A stretch of DNA of 51,775 bases, taken from the NCBI GenBank assembly GCA_011682695.1, contig JAACED010000006.1, forward strand, positions 1 to 51,775. Direction: 5' to 3'. Shown here in pieces: positions 1 through 8,527 of the stretch (position 1 is the stretch's first letter; every line of letters starts with the position of its first letter). The translations under genes were made by a program, and so were the position numbers. Under the pieces are notes generated by a model, which did no database searches, was not told where the DNA came from, and saw only the letters and a list, made by a program, of their open reading frames with translations. The DNA comes from Gammaproteobacteria bacterium (lineage in GTDB: Bacteria; Actinomycetota; Acidimicrobiia; Spongiisociales; UBA4744).

Positions 1-909
1 GTCGGAACTCTCGGCGATCTGGCTCGTCTGCCCAGGGCGGCCGTTCTCTCGAGGTTCGGGAACATCGGGGCAGCCGCACACCGGCTCGCCGGCGGAGAGG
101 ATCGGGTACCCGTCCCGCGGGAGATTCCACAGGATCTCGCTGTCGAGATACGGTTCGAAGAACCACTCCTGCTGCTCGAACAGGTCGGGTTTGCCGCTCG
201 CACGCTTGCGCATCGTCTCATGGGCATGCTCGTTGCTCACGGGGTCGCTCCGCACCGGATCGAGATCTCGGCCGCCGCCGCGGACGGCACCGAGCGGCAC
301 CGGGTGTGGCGGAGCAGCGATCCGTTCGATGAGTCGGCGCTGACCGAACGGACATGGTGGCAGTTGCGTGCCTGGATCGAAACTGCGGGTATTCCGGGAG
401 GGGTCGTTCGGATGCGCATTGCACCGGCAGACCTGTCTGGGGAAGGTCGACCGTTGACCCTCTTCGAGAACATCGCCGTTCGGATCGAAGCAGAGCGTGC
501 CATCGCTCGCGTCCAGGCACTCGTCGGGCCCGACGCGGTCCTTCAGGCAACACCTCGGGGAGGGAGAGCTCCTTCTCAACGGGTTCTCTGGCGGCGATGG
601 GGTGAGGAGCAGCCTCGTACACATCGAGACGAGGTGCCCTGGAGAGGAGCGATTCCCACCCCGTCTCCCGCGTTGGTCATCCCTGATCCGCGGCCGGTTG
701 AGATCGAATGGGATGCCGGCATGCCGGTGCGTGTGCGGTTGCGAAGCAGGTGGGAGAGCGTGCTCTCATGGGCGGGGCCATGGCGTGTGACGGGACGATG
801 GTGGGCCGGCGAGGCCGCTGCGAGTCGCTACCAGATGGTCACTTCCACCGGTGCTCTGCTCTGTGATGTCCGCGAGGGGAAAAGCTATCTGGCCGGGCTA
901 TATGACTGA
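1..909 (+). CDS. imuB: DNA polymerase Y-family protein ImuB, C-terminal part (5' end outside window)
   Basis: The frame is open from base 1, so the start lies upstream of the window. The first residues (TLGDLARLPRAAVLSRFG) look like the helix-hairpin-helix of a Y-family polymerase. A little-finger-like region follows, then the ImuB tail with RPVEIEWDAGMPVRVRLRSR and a closing SYLAGLYD. In established systems ImuB is a catalytically inactive Y-family homologue that links ImuA/ImuA' and the polymerase DnaE2 to the sliding clamp in SOS mutagenesis. The dnaE2 gene lies about 3.2 kb downstream on the same strand. The palm and clamp-binding motif are not in the window, so loss of the catalytic carboxylates cannot be checked. 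The ImuB call rests on the tail and the neighbouring dnaE2. Confidence 0.85.
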   Translation, partial: VGTLGDLARLPRAAVLSRFGNIGAAAHRLAGGEDRVPVPREIPQDLAVEIRFEEPLLLLEQVGFAARTLAHRLMGMLVAHGVAPHRIEISAAAADGTERHRVWRSSDPFDESALTERTWWQLRAWIETAGIPGGVVRMRIAPADLSGEGRPLTLFENIAVRIEAERAIARVQALVGPDAVLQATPRGGRAPSQRVLWRRWGEEQPRTHRDEVPWRGAIPTPSPALVIPDPRPVEIEWDAGMPVRVRLRSRWESVLSWAGPWRVTGRWWAGEAAASRYQMVTSTGALLCDVREGKSYLAGLYD

Positions 910-912
910 GGA

Positions 913-929
913 GGCTCGCTTCGCGAGCC
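913..929. terminator. Hairpin between convergent imuB and acyltransferase genes
   Basis: A perfect 7-bp stem (GGCTCGC / GCGAGCC) with a 3-base loop sits four bases after the imuB stop codon, in the 86-bp gap before the convergent acyltransferase stop. There is no clear T-tract, so bidirectional terminator function is inferred from position. Confidence 0.5.
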
Positions 930-995
930 GCAACTGCTATTCGGTACTTGGTGCCGCCAGAGTTGCTGCCAGACCGCGGGGCGGGTATGAGGAGT

Positions 996-1712
996 TCAGC
1001 CGCCGAGCCGTTCGAGCGATGCTGCGATCCAGGTTCGTACCCGATCCCGGAGGTCATCCACGTCGGCGAGTGTGAGGCCGGTCGTCTTGATCGGTTCGCC
1101 GATCTCCAGTTTGACCGGACCCGGGTGCATCATCTTTGCTCCTGGCGGCCAGATGGCGTTTGTTCCTTCGATGGCAACCGGCACGATCGGCAGTCCCGTT
1201 TGGATAGCGATGACGAAGGGTCCCTTCTTGAACGGTCCCAGATCACCGGTCTTGCTGCGAGTGCCCTCTCCGTAGATGATGATCGATCTGCCGCGCGCCA
1301 CCGCTTTGTCCACTTGTTTGTTGATGTAGTCCATCGATGGCTGGTCCCGGTCGACTTTGATCATGCCGAATGCCTTGATGGCGATGCCGAATATGGGAAC
1401 CGAGTACAGCTCCTTCTTGGAAAGGAAACGAAGGGGTACTGGGAGGGCGAGGAAGTGAATCACCGGATCGAGGTTCGACTGGTGATTGCCGACGACGATG
1501 TATGAGCCCGACGGGTCAACTCGATCTGCACCTTCCACCTCAGGTCGAACGTTAAGCCCGACGAGCCAAAGGTGTGACCAGAACGTGGCGAAACGCTCCA
1601 TCCAGGGGCTTGCCGGGTTGATCCACCCGATGATGATGAACGCCGGAGTGACGATCAACGTTCCCAGAAAGATCAGAAGGTACGTGATACCGGTTCTAAT
1701 GACATCGATCAT
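996..1712 (-). CDS. 1-acyl-sn-glycerol-3-phosphate acyltransferase family protein (PlsC-like), copy 1
   Basis: The 238-residue protein has an N-terminal membrane helix (about residues 10-32) and the PlsC signature NHQSNLD (His77, Asp82, the HX4D pair). A YGEGTRS block provides the EGTR phosphate-binding motif. The family transfers an acyl chain to lysophosphatidic acid at the inner face of the membrane to give phosphatidic acid. The ATG overlaps the stop of the upstream paralogue by 4 bases (ATGA), so the two are translationally coupled. They share nearly the same length and motif order, which suggests tandem duplication. The exact acyl acceptor cannot be read from sequence. Confidence 0.88.
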   Translation of the reverse strand: MIDVIRTGITYLLIFLGTLIVTPAFIIIGWINPASPWMERFATFWSHLWLVGLNVRPEVEGADRVDPSGSYIVVGNHQSNLDPVIHFLALPVPLRFLSKKELYSVPIFGIAIKAFGMIKVDRDQPSMDYINKQVDKAVARGRSIIIYGEGTRSKTGDLGPFKKGPFVIAIQTGLPIVPVAIEGTNAIWPPGAKMMHPGPVKLEIGEPIKTTGLTLADVDDLRDRVRTWIAASLERLGG

Positions 1713-2443
1713 GGGTTCTCCCGGGAGAGTTCGTCGAGGGTGTGCTGAATGACGCCTTTCGTCTCGTCTCTCAGGCGGCTGATGTCGTCGTCGGTCAGTC
1801 CGGCAGTGGGGATGGGAACTCCGATGGACACGATGATCGGTCCTCCGTCGATTCTCTTTCGATTCGGAACCCAGGCTTTGCGTGCACCGTAGATGGTCGT
1901 CGGGAGGATGGGAAGGCCGGTATGGATGGCAATGGCGAAGGCACCCCGTTTGAAGGGGAGCAGATCGCCGTCTCTGGTCCGGGTTCCCTCCGGATAGACG
2001 ATGATCGACTTGCCGAGCTCTGCAACTCGTAGCGCCCCTTCTTTCACCTCTCGGTAGGAGTTGTGTGACCTCCGGTCGACAGGCACCATGGACATCGCCT
2101 TCAACGCCCATCCCAGCAGCGGCGCGGAGAAGAGCTCCTTCTTCGCGAGGAAACGGATCGGTACCGGGAGAGCAAGGAAGTGCGCCATGATGTCGAGCGT
2201 GGATTGGTGATTGGACACCACGACGTATGAGGTATTGGGGTTTGCGTTCTCGACTCCCCGAATGTCGAGGTGCGTGCCGGACGGCCACAGGCAGGCCTTG
2301 GCCCAGGCGCGCGCGATCTTGTCGACCCAGGGGGAGTCGGGGCGGATCAACCCGACGATCGTGACGACAATCGAAGCTATCGCCGTGACGAGCAGCCCGT
2401 TGACCACCGTTATGGTCGTGCGGACCGGAGATGGCAGCCTCAT
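1709..2443 (-). CDS. 1-acyl-sn-glycerol-3-phosphate acyltransferase family protein (PlsC-like), copy 2
   Basis: This 244-residue PlsC-family protein has an N-terminal hydrophobic segment (about residues 10-33), the acyltransferase motif NHQSTLD (HX4D), an FLAKKELF block, and YPEGTRT carrying EGTR. The product should be a membrane-associated acyltransferase of phospholipid synthesis. It is the first gene of a two-gene minus-strand unit, and its stop overlaps the start of the second copy. A TACGCT hexamer lies eight bases before the ATG, consistent with a very short or absent leader. Having two adjacent copies suggests divided acyl-chain or acceptor specificity, which is inference. Confidence 0.88.
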   Translation of the reverse strand: MRLPSPVRTTITVVNGLLVTAIASIVVTIVGLIRPDSPWVDKIARAWAKACLWPSGTHLDIRGVENANPNTSYVVVSNHQSTLDIMAHFLALPVPIRFLAKKELFSAPLLGWALKAMSMVPVDRRSHNSYREVKEGALRVAELGKSIIVYPEGTRTRDGDLLPFKRGAFAIAIHTGLPILPTTIYGARKAWVPNRKRIDGGPIIVSIGVPIPTAGLTDDDISRLRDETKGVIQHTLDELSRENP

Positions 2444-2642
2444 GGGGCGGCAGCGTAGTCGAAGCGCGTAGGCGGGAGACAGGATGCTTCGCGAGATCGT
2501 CTTCCTGGCGTTCCTCGGCCTCCCGTGGCTCGCAGCTCTACCCGATCGTGTGCCTCGGGCCGCTGGAAGCTGGACGGTTAGTTCTCAGTAGTTGACGCGG
2601 CACCCTCTTGCCGGGAACGCGCTGATGACTGATGACTGACAC
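2444..2642. other. Intergenic gap with no supported gene
   Basis: This roughly 200-bp stretch lies between the start of the acyltransferase pair and the end of the SGNH hydrolase. I see no tRNA, clear terminator or well-supported gene. A 35-codon hydrophobic open frame at 2484-2591 on the plus strand follows a GGGAGAC element, but nothing else supports it. Confidence 0.5.
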
Positions 2643-3377
2643 CTACCGTCCGACGTACTCGAGTGCCTCGGCAATCGTAGGCAGTGCCGCTTCGGCGAAC
2701 AGAGCATGACCTTTGCTGCTCGCGTGAAACAGGTCGGGGGACCACAGGGTGAGGTCTGTACGGAACGCCTCGGCGGAGTTCCACAGCGGCACTTTGAAGA
2801 CATTGGGCCGATGCTCTGCAACCTGGGCATGGGCCCGGTCGGCGGCACGCCCTCTGGCATGTGCGGGCTGCCTGAGGAGGAGCGGAAGGCGAGGGATGCT
2901 GCCCATGTCGCCAACGCCGGAGAGCACGATCGCTCCGGCCGAAGGTGCGAGGGCATCCACGATGGAAGCCAGCTGCCGATGGAACCTCGCGATGGGGACG
3001 CCGTAAATCATGTCGTTGCCTCCGACCGATACGATCGCAAGGTCGTAACGACGTTTGAGTGCCTTCGGGACCTGATCGGCCAGCACGTCTCGTGCCTTCG
3101 AACCGCCGATGGCGAAGCTGTCCAGCGTCACGCGGAAGCGTTGTCCGAGTTCGCGTCCGATGCGCTGGATCCAGATGTCTTCCGGGTGCTCGAGCCCCGG
3201 GCCGGTGCAACTCGAGTCGCCGAGGACGACAATGGACAACTCCGCCAGGTCGGCATCACCGAAGACCCCTGATGCGTCGCTTCCTCGGAAGCTTGGCAGG
3301 TTGTGCCGCTTGGTGTATGCCGTTGCCATCGACCACGCCAGCACCATGAAACCGGCGGTTCGCAATGTCCTCCTCAT
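2643..3377 (-). CDS. SGNH/GDSL-type lipase-esterase family protein
   Basis: This 244-residue protein has an N-terminal hydrophobic segment, probably a signal anchor. The SGNH blocks are in order: block I VVLGDSS (nucleophile Ser55), block III VSVGGNDM, and block V DLFHASSKGH carrying the Asp-X-X-His pair. The family comprises serine hydrolases acting on esters of lipids, acyl-thioesters or sugars, and the substrate here is unknown. The chosen ATG is preceded by TAGCTT seven bases upstream, matching the leaderless pattern common in this window. Longer upstream extension is unlikely because those residues show no conserved motif. The gene is adjacent to the PlsC pair, so a role in lipid or envelope turnover is possible. 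Confidence 0.8.
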   Translation of the reverse strand: MRRTLRTAGFMVLAWSMATAYTKRHNLPSFRGSDASGVFGDADLAELSIVVLGDSSCTGPGLEHPEDIWIQRIGRELGQRFRVTLDSFAIGGSKARDVLADQVPKALKRRYDLAIVSVGGNDMIYGVPIARFHRQLASIVDALAPSAGAIVLSGVGDMGSIPRLPLLLRQPAHARGRAADRAHAQVAEHRPNVFKVPLWNSAEAFRTDLTLWSPDLFHASSKGHALFAEAALPTIAEALEYVGR

Positions 3378-3409
3378 CGGCGGGAAGCTACCAGACGAAG
3401 GGGTGACGG

Positions 3410-3973
3410 CTATCGATGGTAGGTGCCGATCAGCTCGGTCTGATCGATGACGTGGCCTGCGAATGCCGCCTCGACGTCGGCCTTGGTCGCGGCCGGCGTC
3501 AGGGTCAGCGTCGTGTCGAGGGCGAAGAGCTTGAAGAAGTAGCGGTGTGTGCCGATCGGGGGACAGGGTCCGCCATAGCTGTTGCGGCCCCATGAGTTCT
3601 TGCCCTGAACGGCGCCGGCCGGGACGGAGCCCTCGCCGATCTCGCGCGTCGCTGGATCGATGTTCCAGACGACCCAGTGGTCCCAGACCATCTTGGGCGC
3701 CTCTGGGTCTGGAGCATCGGGATCGTCGACGAACAGGACGAGGCTCCGGGTGCCTGGCGGGATGTCGTTGATCTGTAGTGGTGGATTCACGTCGAATCCG
3801 TCGCATGTGTAGCGCGACGGGATAGGCATGTTGTGCAGGAATGCAGAACTGGAGAGGCGCATGATTCCTCCTTGCGATGTCGTTGTGCTGGGGTTTGTGG
3901 GGAGCGGATCTGTGTCCGGGGCGCATGCAGGGGCAAGCAGGGCGATTCCCAGGATGATGCTCGCTGCACGCAT
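3410..3973 (-). CDS. YbhB/YbcL family (PEBP-like) lipoprotein
   Basis: The 187-residue protein starts with a lipoprotein signal peptide with lipobox-like LLAPAC (Cys17), then a short Thr/Pro linker. A complete phosphatidylethanolamine-binding-protein fold follows, including DDPDAPDP, WDHWVVWNI, GGPCPPIGTHRYFF and a C-terminal helix. Bacterial YbhB/YbcL proteins resemble the eukaryotic Raf kinase inhibitor, but their ligand in bacteria is unclear. Lipid anchoring would place it on the outer face of the membrane. GGAGGAAG just upstream of the ATG is a good ribosome binding site. It diverges from dnaE2, with about 130 bp shared upstream. Confidence 0.88.
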   Translation of the reverse strand: MRAASIILGIALLAPACAPDTDPLPTNPSTTTSQGGIMRLSSSAFLHNMPIPSRYTCDGFDVNPPLQINDIPPGTRSLVLFVDDPDAPDPEAPKMVWDHWVVWNIDPATREIGEGSVPAGAVQGKNSWGRNSYGGPCPPIGTHRYFFKLFALDTTLTLTPAATKADVEAAFAGHVIDQTELIGTYHR

Positions 3974-4103
3974 GCGTCTTCCTCCATGATCAACTTACAG
4001 AGTTTCCGGACAGATGTAGAGCCCAGGCCTGGTTTCTTCCCGAGGAGGCCCCGGGGGACGGGGGAGGGTTTGGCACGCATCTCGGCGACCCTGCTCCACG
4101 GAC

Positions 4104-4117
4104 CGAACATACGTTCG
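4104..4117. promoter_or_regulatory. LexA (SOS) box of dnaE2
   Basis: CGAACATACGTTCG is a perfect match to the Gram-positive/actinobacterial LexA operator CGAAC-N4-GTTCG. It ends one base before the predicted -10 hexamer TAGTAT at 4119-4124, so bound LexA would cover the promoter. The recA operator in this window has the same geometry. Confidence 0.92.
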
Positions 4118-4118
4118 A

Positions 4119-4124
4119 TAGTAT
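4119..4124 (+). promoter_or_regulatory. Predicted -10 hexamer of dnaE2
   Basis: TAGTAT (TANNNT class) starts two bases after the LexA box. Transcription should begin near 4130, downstream of the first in-frame ATG (4123). That ATG cannot then be the start codon, and translation should begin at 4150. Confidence 0.7.
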
Positions 4125-4149
4125 GGAGTGGGTACGACAGAAACGAAGT

Positions 4150-7100
4150 ATGACTTACGCAGAGCTGCACTGCCACACCAACTTCTCTTTCCTCGACGGC
4201 GCTTCTCCTCCCGAGGAACTCGTGGAGCGGGCTGCGGCGCTTGGGTACCGGGCACTGGCGGTCACCGACCACGACGGGTTCTACGGTGCGGTGCGGTTCT
4301 CTCAGGCTGCCCGCAGCGCCGGCCTGTCCGCGGTATACGGGGTGGAAATCGGGCTTGCCCGCGGCGATCCCGACCCAGGGGCGTCGCACGCGAGGACGCA
4401 GGACGAGGACATCGCGAGCGGTATTCCTGGCCGACGGAACGGCGCAGAGGATGGTGGCCGAGACACCAGGTCCCGCCGGCGGGGTCGGACCAGGCGGATG
4501 CACGGCACCAAGCCGGTGGATACTCCACAGACCGACCATCTCGTACTCCTTGCGCCGTCGGCGGACGGCTACGCGGCGCTGAGCCGATTCGTGACCCGAG
4601 CCCAATTTCGCGGCAAGAAGGATCGTCCCGTCTACACCTGGCGGGATCTCGAAGAGGCGGCACGAGAGGGAGGCCTGTATGCGCTGACAGGCTGCCATCA
4701 CGGAGCGGTGCCCAGGGCGTCCCAGGCCGGAGATGTGGAGGGAGCGTTGCGCGAGGCCGCGCGTCTGCGGGAGGTCTTCGGATCCAGGCTGCACGTCGAG
4801 CTGTGGCATCACGCGATGCCGGAGGACGATCCCCGCAACGATCTGCTGTGGGATGTTGCCCGACGGCTGCAACTGCCGGTGGTCGCCACCAACAACGTCC
4901 ACTACGCAGACCGTAGCGACGCAGATCTCGCCGACGTATTGGCCGCCATCGGGGGACGGAGAAGCCTCGATGACGCAGATGGGTACCGCTCCGCCACCGA
5001 CGAGCGGTACCTGAAGGACCCCTCCGAGATGGTTGGGCGTTTCGCCAGGTATCGAGGGGCGGTGGAACGCGCCGGCGAGCTTGGAGAGGTGCTCTCTTTC
5101 GACCTACGACTCGTTGCACCAAAGCTTCCCGATTTTCCGATGCCGGGCCATTTCCGTTCCGAGATGGAGTACCTGCGGTATCTCACCTTCGAAGGAGCCC
5201 GCAGCGCGTATCCGGGCTGCGACGGCGGTATCGAACCGCGGGCACGAGAACGGCTCGAACACGAACTCGACGTGATCGAACGCCTCGGGTTTCCCGGCTA
5301 CTTCCTCGTCGTGTGGGACATCGTCAACTTCGCTCGTTCCCAGGACATCTACTGCCAGATCCGTGGGTCGGGTGCCGACTCTGCGGTGTGTCGTTGTATC
5401 GGCCTCACCAGGGTCGACCCGATTCGACTGCATCTGCCGTTCGAGCGGTTCCTCTCCGACGAGCGAGGGCGGCCTCCGGACCTCGACCTCGACCTCGAGG
5501 CCGAGCGCCGGGAGGAGGTCATCCAATATTGCTACCGCCGATACGGGCGTGAACGTGCGGCGATGGTCGCCAACGTCATCACCTACCGTGCCCGCTCGGT
5601 GCTGCGCGATGTCGGCAAAGCCTTCGGACTGACCCAGGCACAGGTGGATGGCCTGTCCAAGTACGTCGATACTCGCAATCCGGCGAAACTGCGACTGGAG
5701 GCGCCGTTGCCGGCGGGAATGACCGCCGAGTTCATCTACGACGTGTGCCACCGACTCGACGGATTCCCCCGACATCTCGGCATCCATTCGGGCGGAATGG
5801 TGATCGCCGATCGTCCCCTGTGGCAGGTCGTCCCCATGGAGTGGGGCCGGATGCAGGACCGGTCCGTATTGCAGTGGGACAAGGACGACTGCGCCGCGAT
5901 CGGAATCGTCAAGTTCGACCTCCTCGCTCTCGGCATGCTCAATGCCCTTCACCTCACCGTCGACACGATCGCGGATACGCACGGCGTCGCCATCGACCTG
6001 GCCACGATCCCGCAGGAACCGGCCATCTACGAAATGCTCACGACAGCGGACACGGTCGGGATCTTCCAGGTGGAGTCCCGGGCGCAGATGGCGACCCTTC
6101 CGAAGATGAAACCGAAAACGTTCTACGACCTCGCAGTGGAGGTTGCGCTGATCCGGCCCGGACCGATCCAGGGCCAGTCCGTGCATCCGTACCTGCAGCG
6201 CCGCAACGGTGAAGAGCCGGTCCGATACCCACATCCGCTGGCAGAGTCGATTCTCGCCAAGACCCTCGGGGTGCCGATCTTCCAGGAGCAGTTGATGGAA
6301 CTCGCCCGGGTCTGCGCCGGATTCGACGGCAGCCAGTCTGACCGGTTGCGATCGGCGATGACCCACAAACGCTCCGATGAGGCGATGGAAAGGCTGCGTA
6401 CCGAGGTTTTCGCCGGGATGGAGCGAAACGGGATCACCGGGCGAGCGGCGGATGAGATCTGGGAGAAACTCCAGGGGTTCGCCAGCTTCGGGTTCCCCGA
6501 GAGTCATTCGGTGAGTTTCGCCTACATCGTGTACATGTCCGCCTGGCTGAAGTATCACTGGCCGACCGAGTTTCTCACCGGTTTGTTGAACGCCTACCCA
6601 ATGGGGTTCTACAGCCCCAATACGCTGGTGCAAGATGCCCAGCGCCACGGTGTCGTGGTCCTGGAACCGGATGTGAATCGTTCCTTTCACGACTGCACCG
6701 TAGAGCCGTATGACGCCGATCCGGACGAGGTGGTGACGTACTACGGCAAGTCGTGGCGATTGGGAAGGGGAGCGATCGACGATCCCGTTCGTGCTGCGGT
6801 CGCACTGCGGATGGGGCTGCGGTACGTACGGAACCTGGGGGAGGAGGAGATCGGACGAATCGAAGCTGCACGATTGATCGGTGGTGAGTTCCGGGACGCA
6901 CGGGACTTGGCGCAGCGCACCGGCCTGTCGGTCGATGCGTTCGAGGGGTTGGCTGCTGCGGGAGCGCTCGGATCGCTCGGCATGTCCCGCAGGGAAGGGC
7001 TGTGGGCGGCCGGGGCGCTCGCGGAGATCGATCCGGAGCGGCTGGCGCTCGCCCCCGGCGTCGACGCTCCCATGTTGCCCGGGATGAACGATGTCGAGCT

Positions 7101-7494
7101 GCACCGGGCAGACCTGTGGGCGACAGGCGTGTCGCCGCGCCACCCCGTCGAGTTCGTGAGAGAACGGCTCGACGAGCAGGGATGCGTCCGCATCGCAGAC
7201 GTATTGGGGCGCCGCCGCAACGGATGGCGAACTCGAGTCGGCGGGATCGTCACACACCGGCAGCGCCCTGGTACGGCAAACGGGGTGGTGTTCTTCAACA
7301 TCGAGGATGAGACGGGGTTGCTCAATGTCGTCGTGCTACCCGAGGTGTGGCAGACCAATCGCGAGACGGCCAGGCGCCACGTGGGGTTGGTGATCGATGG
7401 GGTCGTCGAGTATCGAGACGGTGTCACCAACCTGGTGGCACGCGGGTTCACTGCGTGGCCGGTCGAGGGAATCCGGTCCAGGGATTTTCGGTGA
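4150..7494 (+). CDS. dnaE2: Error-prone DNA polymerase DnaE2 (C-family)
   Basis: The 1114-residue protein is a C-family polymerase. An N-terminal PHP domain begins ELHCHTNFSFLDGAS (His7, His9). The palm has PDLDLDL at residues 443-449 (Asp444, Asp446) and the third carboxylate in KFDLLAL (Asp590). A helix-hairpin-helix region follows, and a C-terminal OB fold (about residues 1025-1090) closes the protein. DnaE2 carries out mutagenic lesion bypass with ImuB under SOS control. The start at 4150 is preferred over 4123 because the predicted -10 overlaps 4123 and the family begins with a short M-x-Y-x-ELHCH segment. A poorly conserved Arg/Gly-rich stretch near residues 75-120 interrupts the PHP region. 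The residues IRGSGADSAV replace the more usual GRGSAANSAV, a mild deviation in the phosphate-contacting loop. Confidence 0.95.
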   Translation: MTYAELHCHTNFSFLDGASPPEELVERAAALGYRALAVTDHDGFYGAVRFSQAARSAGLSAVYGVEIGLARGDPDPGASHARTQDEDIASGIPGRRNGAEDGGRDTRSRRRGRTRRMHGTKPVDTPQTDHLVLLAPSADGYAALSRFVTRAQFRGKKDRPVYTWRDLEEAAREGGLYALTGCHHGAVPRASQAGDVEGALREAARLREVFGSRLHVELWHHAMPEDDPRNDLLWDVARRLQLPVVATNNVHYADRSDADLADVLAAIGGRRSLDDADGYRSATDERYLKDPSEMVGRFARYRGAVERAGELGEVLSFDLRLVAPKLPDFPMPGHFRSEMEYLRYLTFEGARSAYPGCDGGIEPRARERLEHELDVIERLGFPGYFLVVWDIVNFARSQDIYCQIRGSGADSAVCRCIGLTRVDPIRLHLPFERFLSDERGRPPDLDLDLEAERREEVIQYCYRRYGRERAAMVANVITYRARSVLRDVGKAFGLTQAQVDGLSKYVDTRNPAKLRLEAPLPAGMTAEFIYDVCHRLDGFPRHLGIHSGGMVIADRPLWQVVPMEWGRMQDRSVLQWDKDDCAAIGIVKFDLLALGMLNALHLTVDTIADTHGVAIDLATIPQEPAIYEMLTTADTVGIFQVESRAQMATLPKMKPKTFYDLAVEVALIRPGPIQGQSVHPYLQRRNGEEPVRYPHPLAESILAKTLGVPIFQEQLMELARVCAGFDGSQSDRLRSAMTHKRSDEAMERLRTEVFAGMERNGITGRAADEIWEKLQGFASFGFPESHSVSFAYIVYMSAWLKYHWPTEFLTGLLNAYPMGFYSPNTLVQDAQRHGVVVLEPDVNRSFHDCTVEPYDADPDEVVTYYGKSWRLGRGAIDDPVRAAVALRMGLRYVRNLGEEEIGRIEAARLIGGEFRDARDLAQRTGLSVDAFEGLAAAGALGSLGMSRREGLWAAGALAEIDPERLALAPGVDAPMLPGMNDVELHRADLWATGVSPRHPVEFVRERLDEQGCVRIADVLGRRRNGWRTRVGGIVTHRQRPGTANGVVFFNIEDETGLLNVVVLPEVWQTNRETARRHVGLVIDGVVEYRDGVTNLVARGFTAWPVEGIRSRDFR

Positions 7495-7505
7495 CGACAT
7501 CGACT

Positions 7506-7548
7506 CTCGTCTATGCCGGCAGCACCTCTTCCTGCCGGCATTGACGAG
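7506..7548. terminator. Bidirectional terminator between dnaE2 and the PfkB kinase
   Basis: A 10-bp perfect stem (ATGCCGGCAG / CTGCCGGCAT, 7513-7541) with a 9-base loop is extended by a further 6 bp (CTCGTC / GACGAG) across one T-T mismatch. It fills the 61-bp gap between convergent genes. There is no T-tract. Confidence 0.75.
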
Positions 7549-7555
7549 ACCGGGC

Positions 7556-8497
7556 TCATCCGATCGACGCGTAGATCTCCCGGCGATCGATCACGCCCGG
7601 GAGCGGCCCGACCGCAGCGAGTTTTCGTGCCGCGACCTCACCGGCGAATCGGACGCTGCGCTCGAGATCATGCCCATCGAGCGTCGCTACGAGAAAACCG
7701 CCCCAGAACGAATCACCCGCGCCGGTCACGTCCCGCACCTTCACCGGCCGCGCAGGGACGTAGAACTTCCGGCGGCCATCCGAGGCGATCACGCCGTCGG
7801 CCCCCATCGTCAGCACCACCGTGCTTGCGCCCATGTCGTGGAACCGGTCCACATAGAGACCTGGCTCGACATCATCGTTGAAGAGGCGGCGGCAGTCGTC
7901 GAGGGAAGGCTTCACGAAGGTCGTTCGGGTGAGCAGCCCCCTGATCACGTTCAGTGCCTCGTTTCGCTGTGGCCAGACGATCGGGCTGTAGTTGGGGTCG
8001 AGTGACGTCAGCCTTCCGTGTTCGGTGGCCAAGGCGAACGCGCGTTGTACGGCGACTCGCTCCGGTTGGCGCGAGAGGGCAAAAGCGGTCGAATACACGA
8101 TCCGAGATCGGCGGATTGCATCGGCCGGAATGTCGCCGGGACCGAGCTGCGCATCACCGGCTCGCAGTGCCTCGAAGTCGGGTGTGCCGGTCGTGCGGGC
8201 AACGAACACCACGGTCGTGTGGACACGGTGATCCATCAGGAGATAGTCCGTATTGACCCCGGACGCTCTCAACTCGGACTTGATGAACGTACCGAACGCG
8301 CCGATGCCCACCTTGGCGACGACCGCGGCCGCGCCGCCCAGTTTCGCAACGTTCACGGCGACGTTGGCGGCAGAGCCTCCTTGGTACCGGCGAAACAATT
8401 CCACCTCGCGCAGATGCTTGGCAGGCATCTCCGAGATGAAATCAACGAGGGCCTCTCCCACGGCGAGGAGATCCAGGTCACCGTTCGGGATGATCAC
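7556..8497 (-). CDS. PfkB-family carbohydrate kinase
   Basis: This 313-residue ribokinase/PfkB-family sugar kinase has the N-terminal VGEALVDF motif, the glycine-rich sugar-binding QGGSAANVAVNVAKLGG, and the C-terminal ATP/anion-hole motif DVTGAGDSFWGGF with the catalytic Asp. The family phosphorylates fructose, ribose, adenosine, 2-keto-3-deoxygluconate and similar sugars. Residue-level specificity cannot be assigned, though overall it resembles fructokinase-like members. Translation starts at GTG 8497, six bases after a TACTCT -10 hexamer, so the mRNA is probably leaderless. No sugar transporter or regulator lies nearby. Confidence 0.88.
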   Translation of the reverse strand: MIIPNGDLDLLAVGEALVDFISEMPAKHLREVELFRRYQGGSAANVAVNVAKLGGAAAVVAKVGIGAFGTFIKSELRASGVNTDYLLMDHRVHTTVVFVARTTGTPDFEALRAGDAQLGPGDIPADAIRRSRIVYSTAFALSRQPERVAVQRAFALATEHGRLTSLDPNYSPIVWPQRNEALNVIRGLLTRTTFVKPSLDDCRRLFNDDVEPGLYVDRFHDMGASTVVLTMGADGVIASDGRRKFYVPARPVKVRDVTGAGDSFWGGFLVATLDGHDLERSVRFAGEVAARKLAAVGPLPGVIDRREIYASIG

Positions 8498-8503
8498 ACG
8501 GTC

Positions 8504-8509
8504 AGAGTA
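8504..8509 (-). promoter_or_regulatory. Leaderless -10 element of the PfkB kinase gene
   Basis: On the minus strand TACTCT is followed by exactly six bases (GACCGT) and the GTG start codon. With +1 about 6-7 bases after a -10 hexamer, transcription would start at or beside the start codon. Confidence 0.6.
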
Positions 8510-8527
8510 GCGGGTGGTCGCGCACTC

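Noticed and set aside
470-485. GAAC-N6-GTTC string inside imuB, resembling a LexA box
   Set aside because: The spacer is six bases, not four, and it lies within coding sequence.
2484-2591. 35-codon hydrophobic open frame with a GGGAGAC element upstream
   Set aside because: Short, no conserved motif, and the region also carries repeated TGATGACTGA strings typical of gap sequence.
5104-7257. 717-codon minus-strand open frame opposite dnaE2
   Set aside because: Shadow of the dnaE2 codon bias, rich in Asp/His/Val/Gly without domain motifs.
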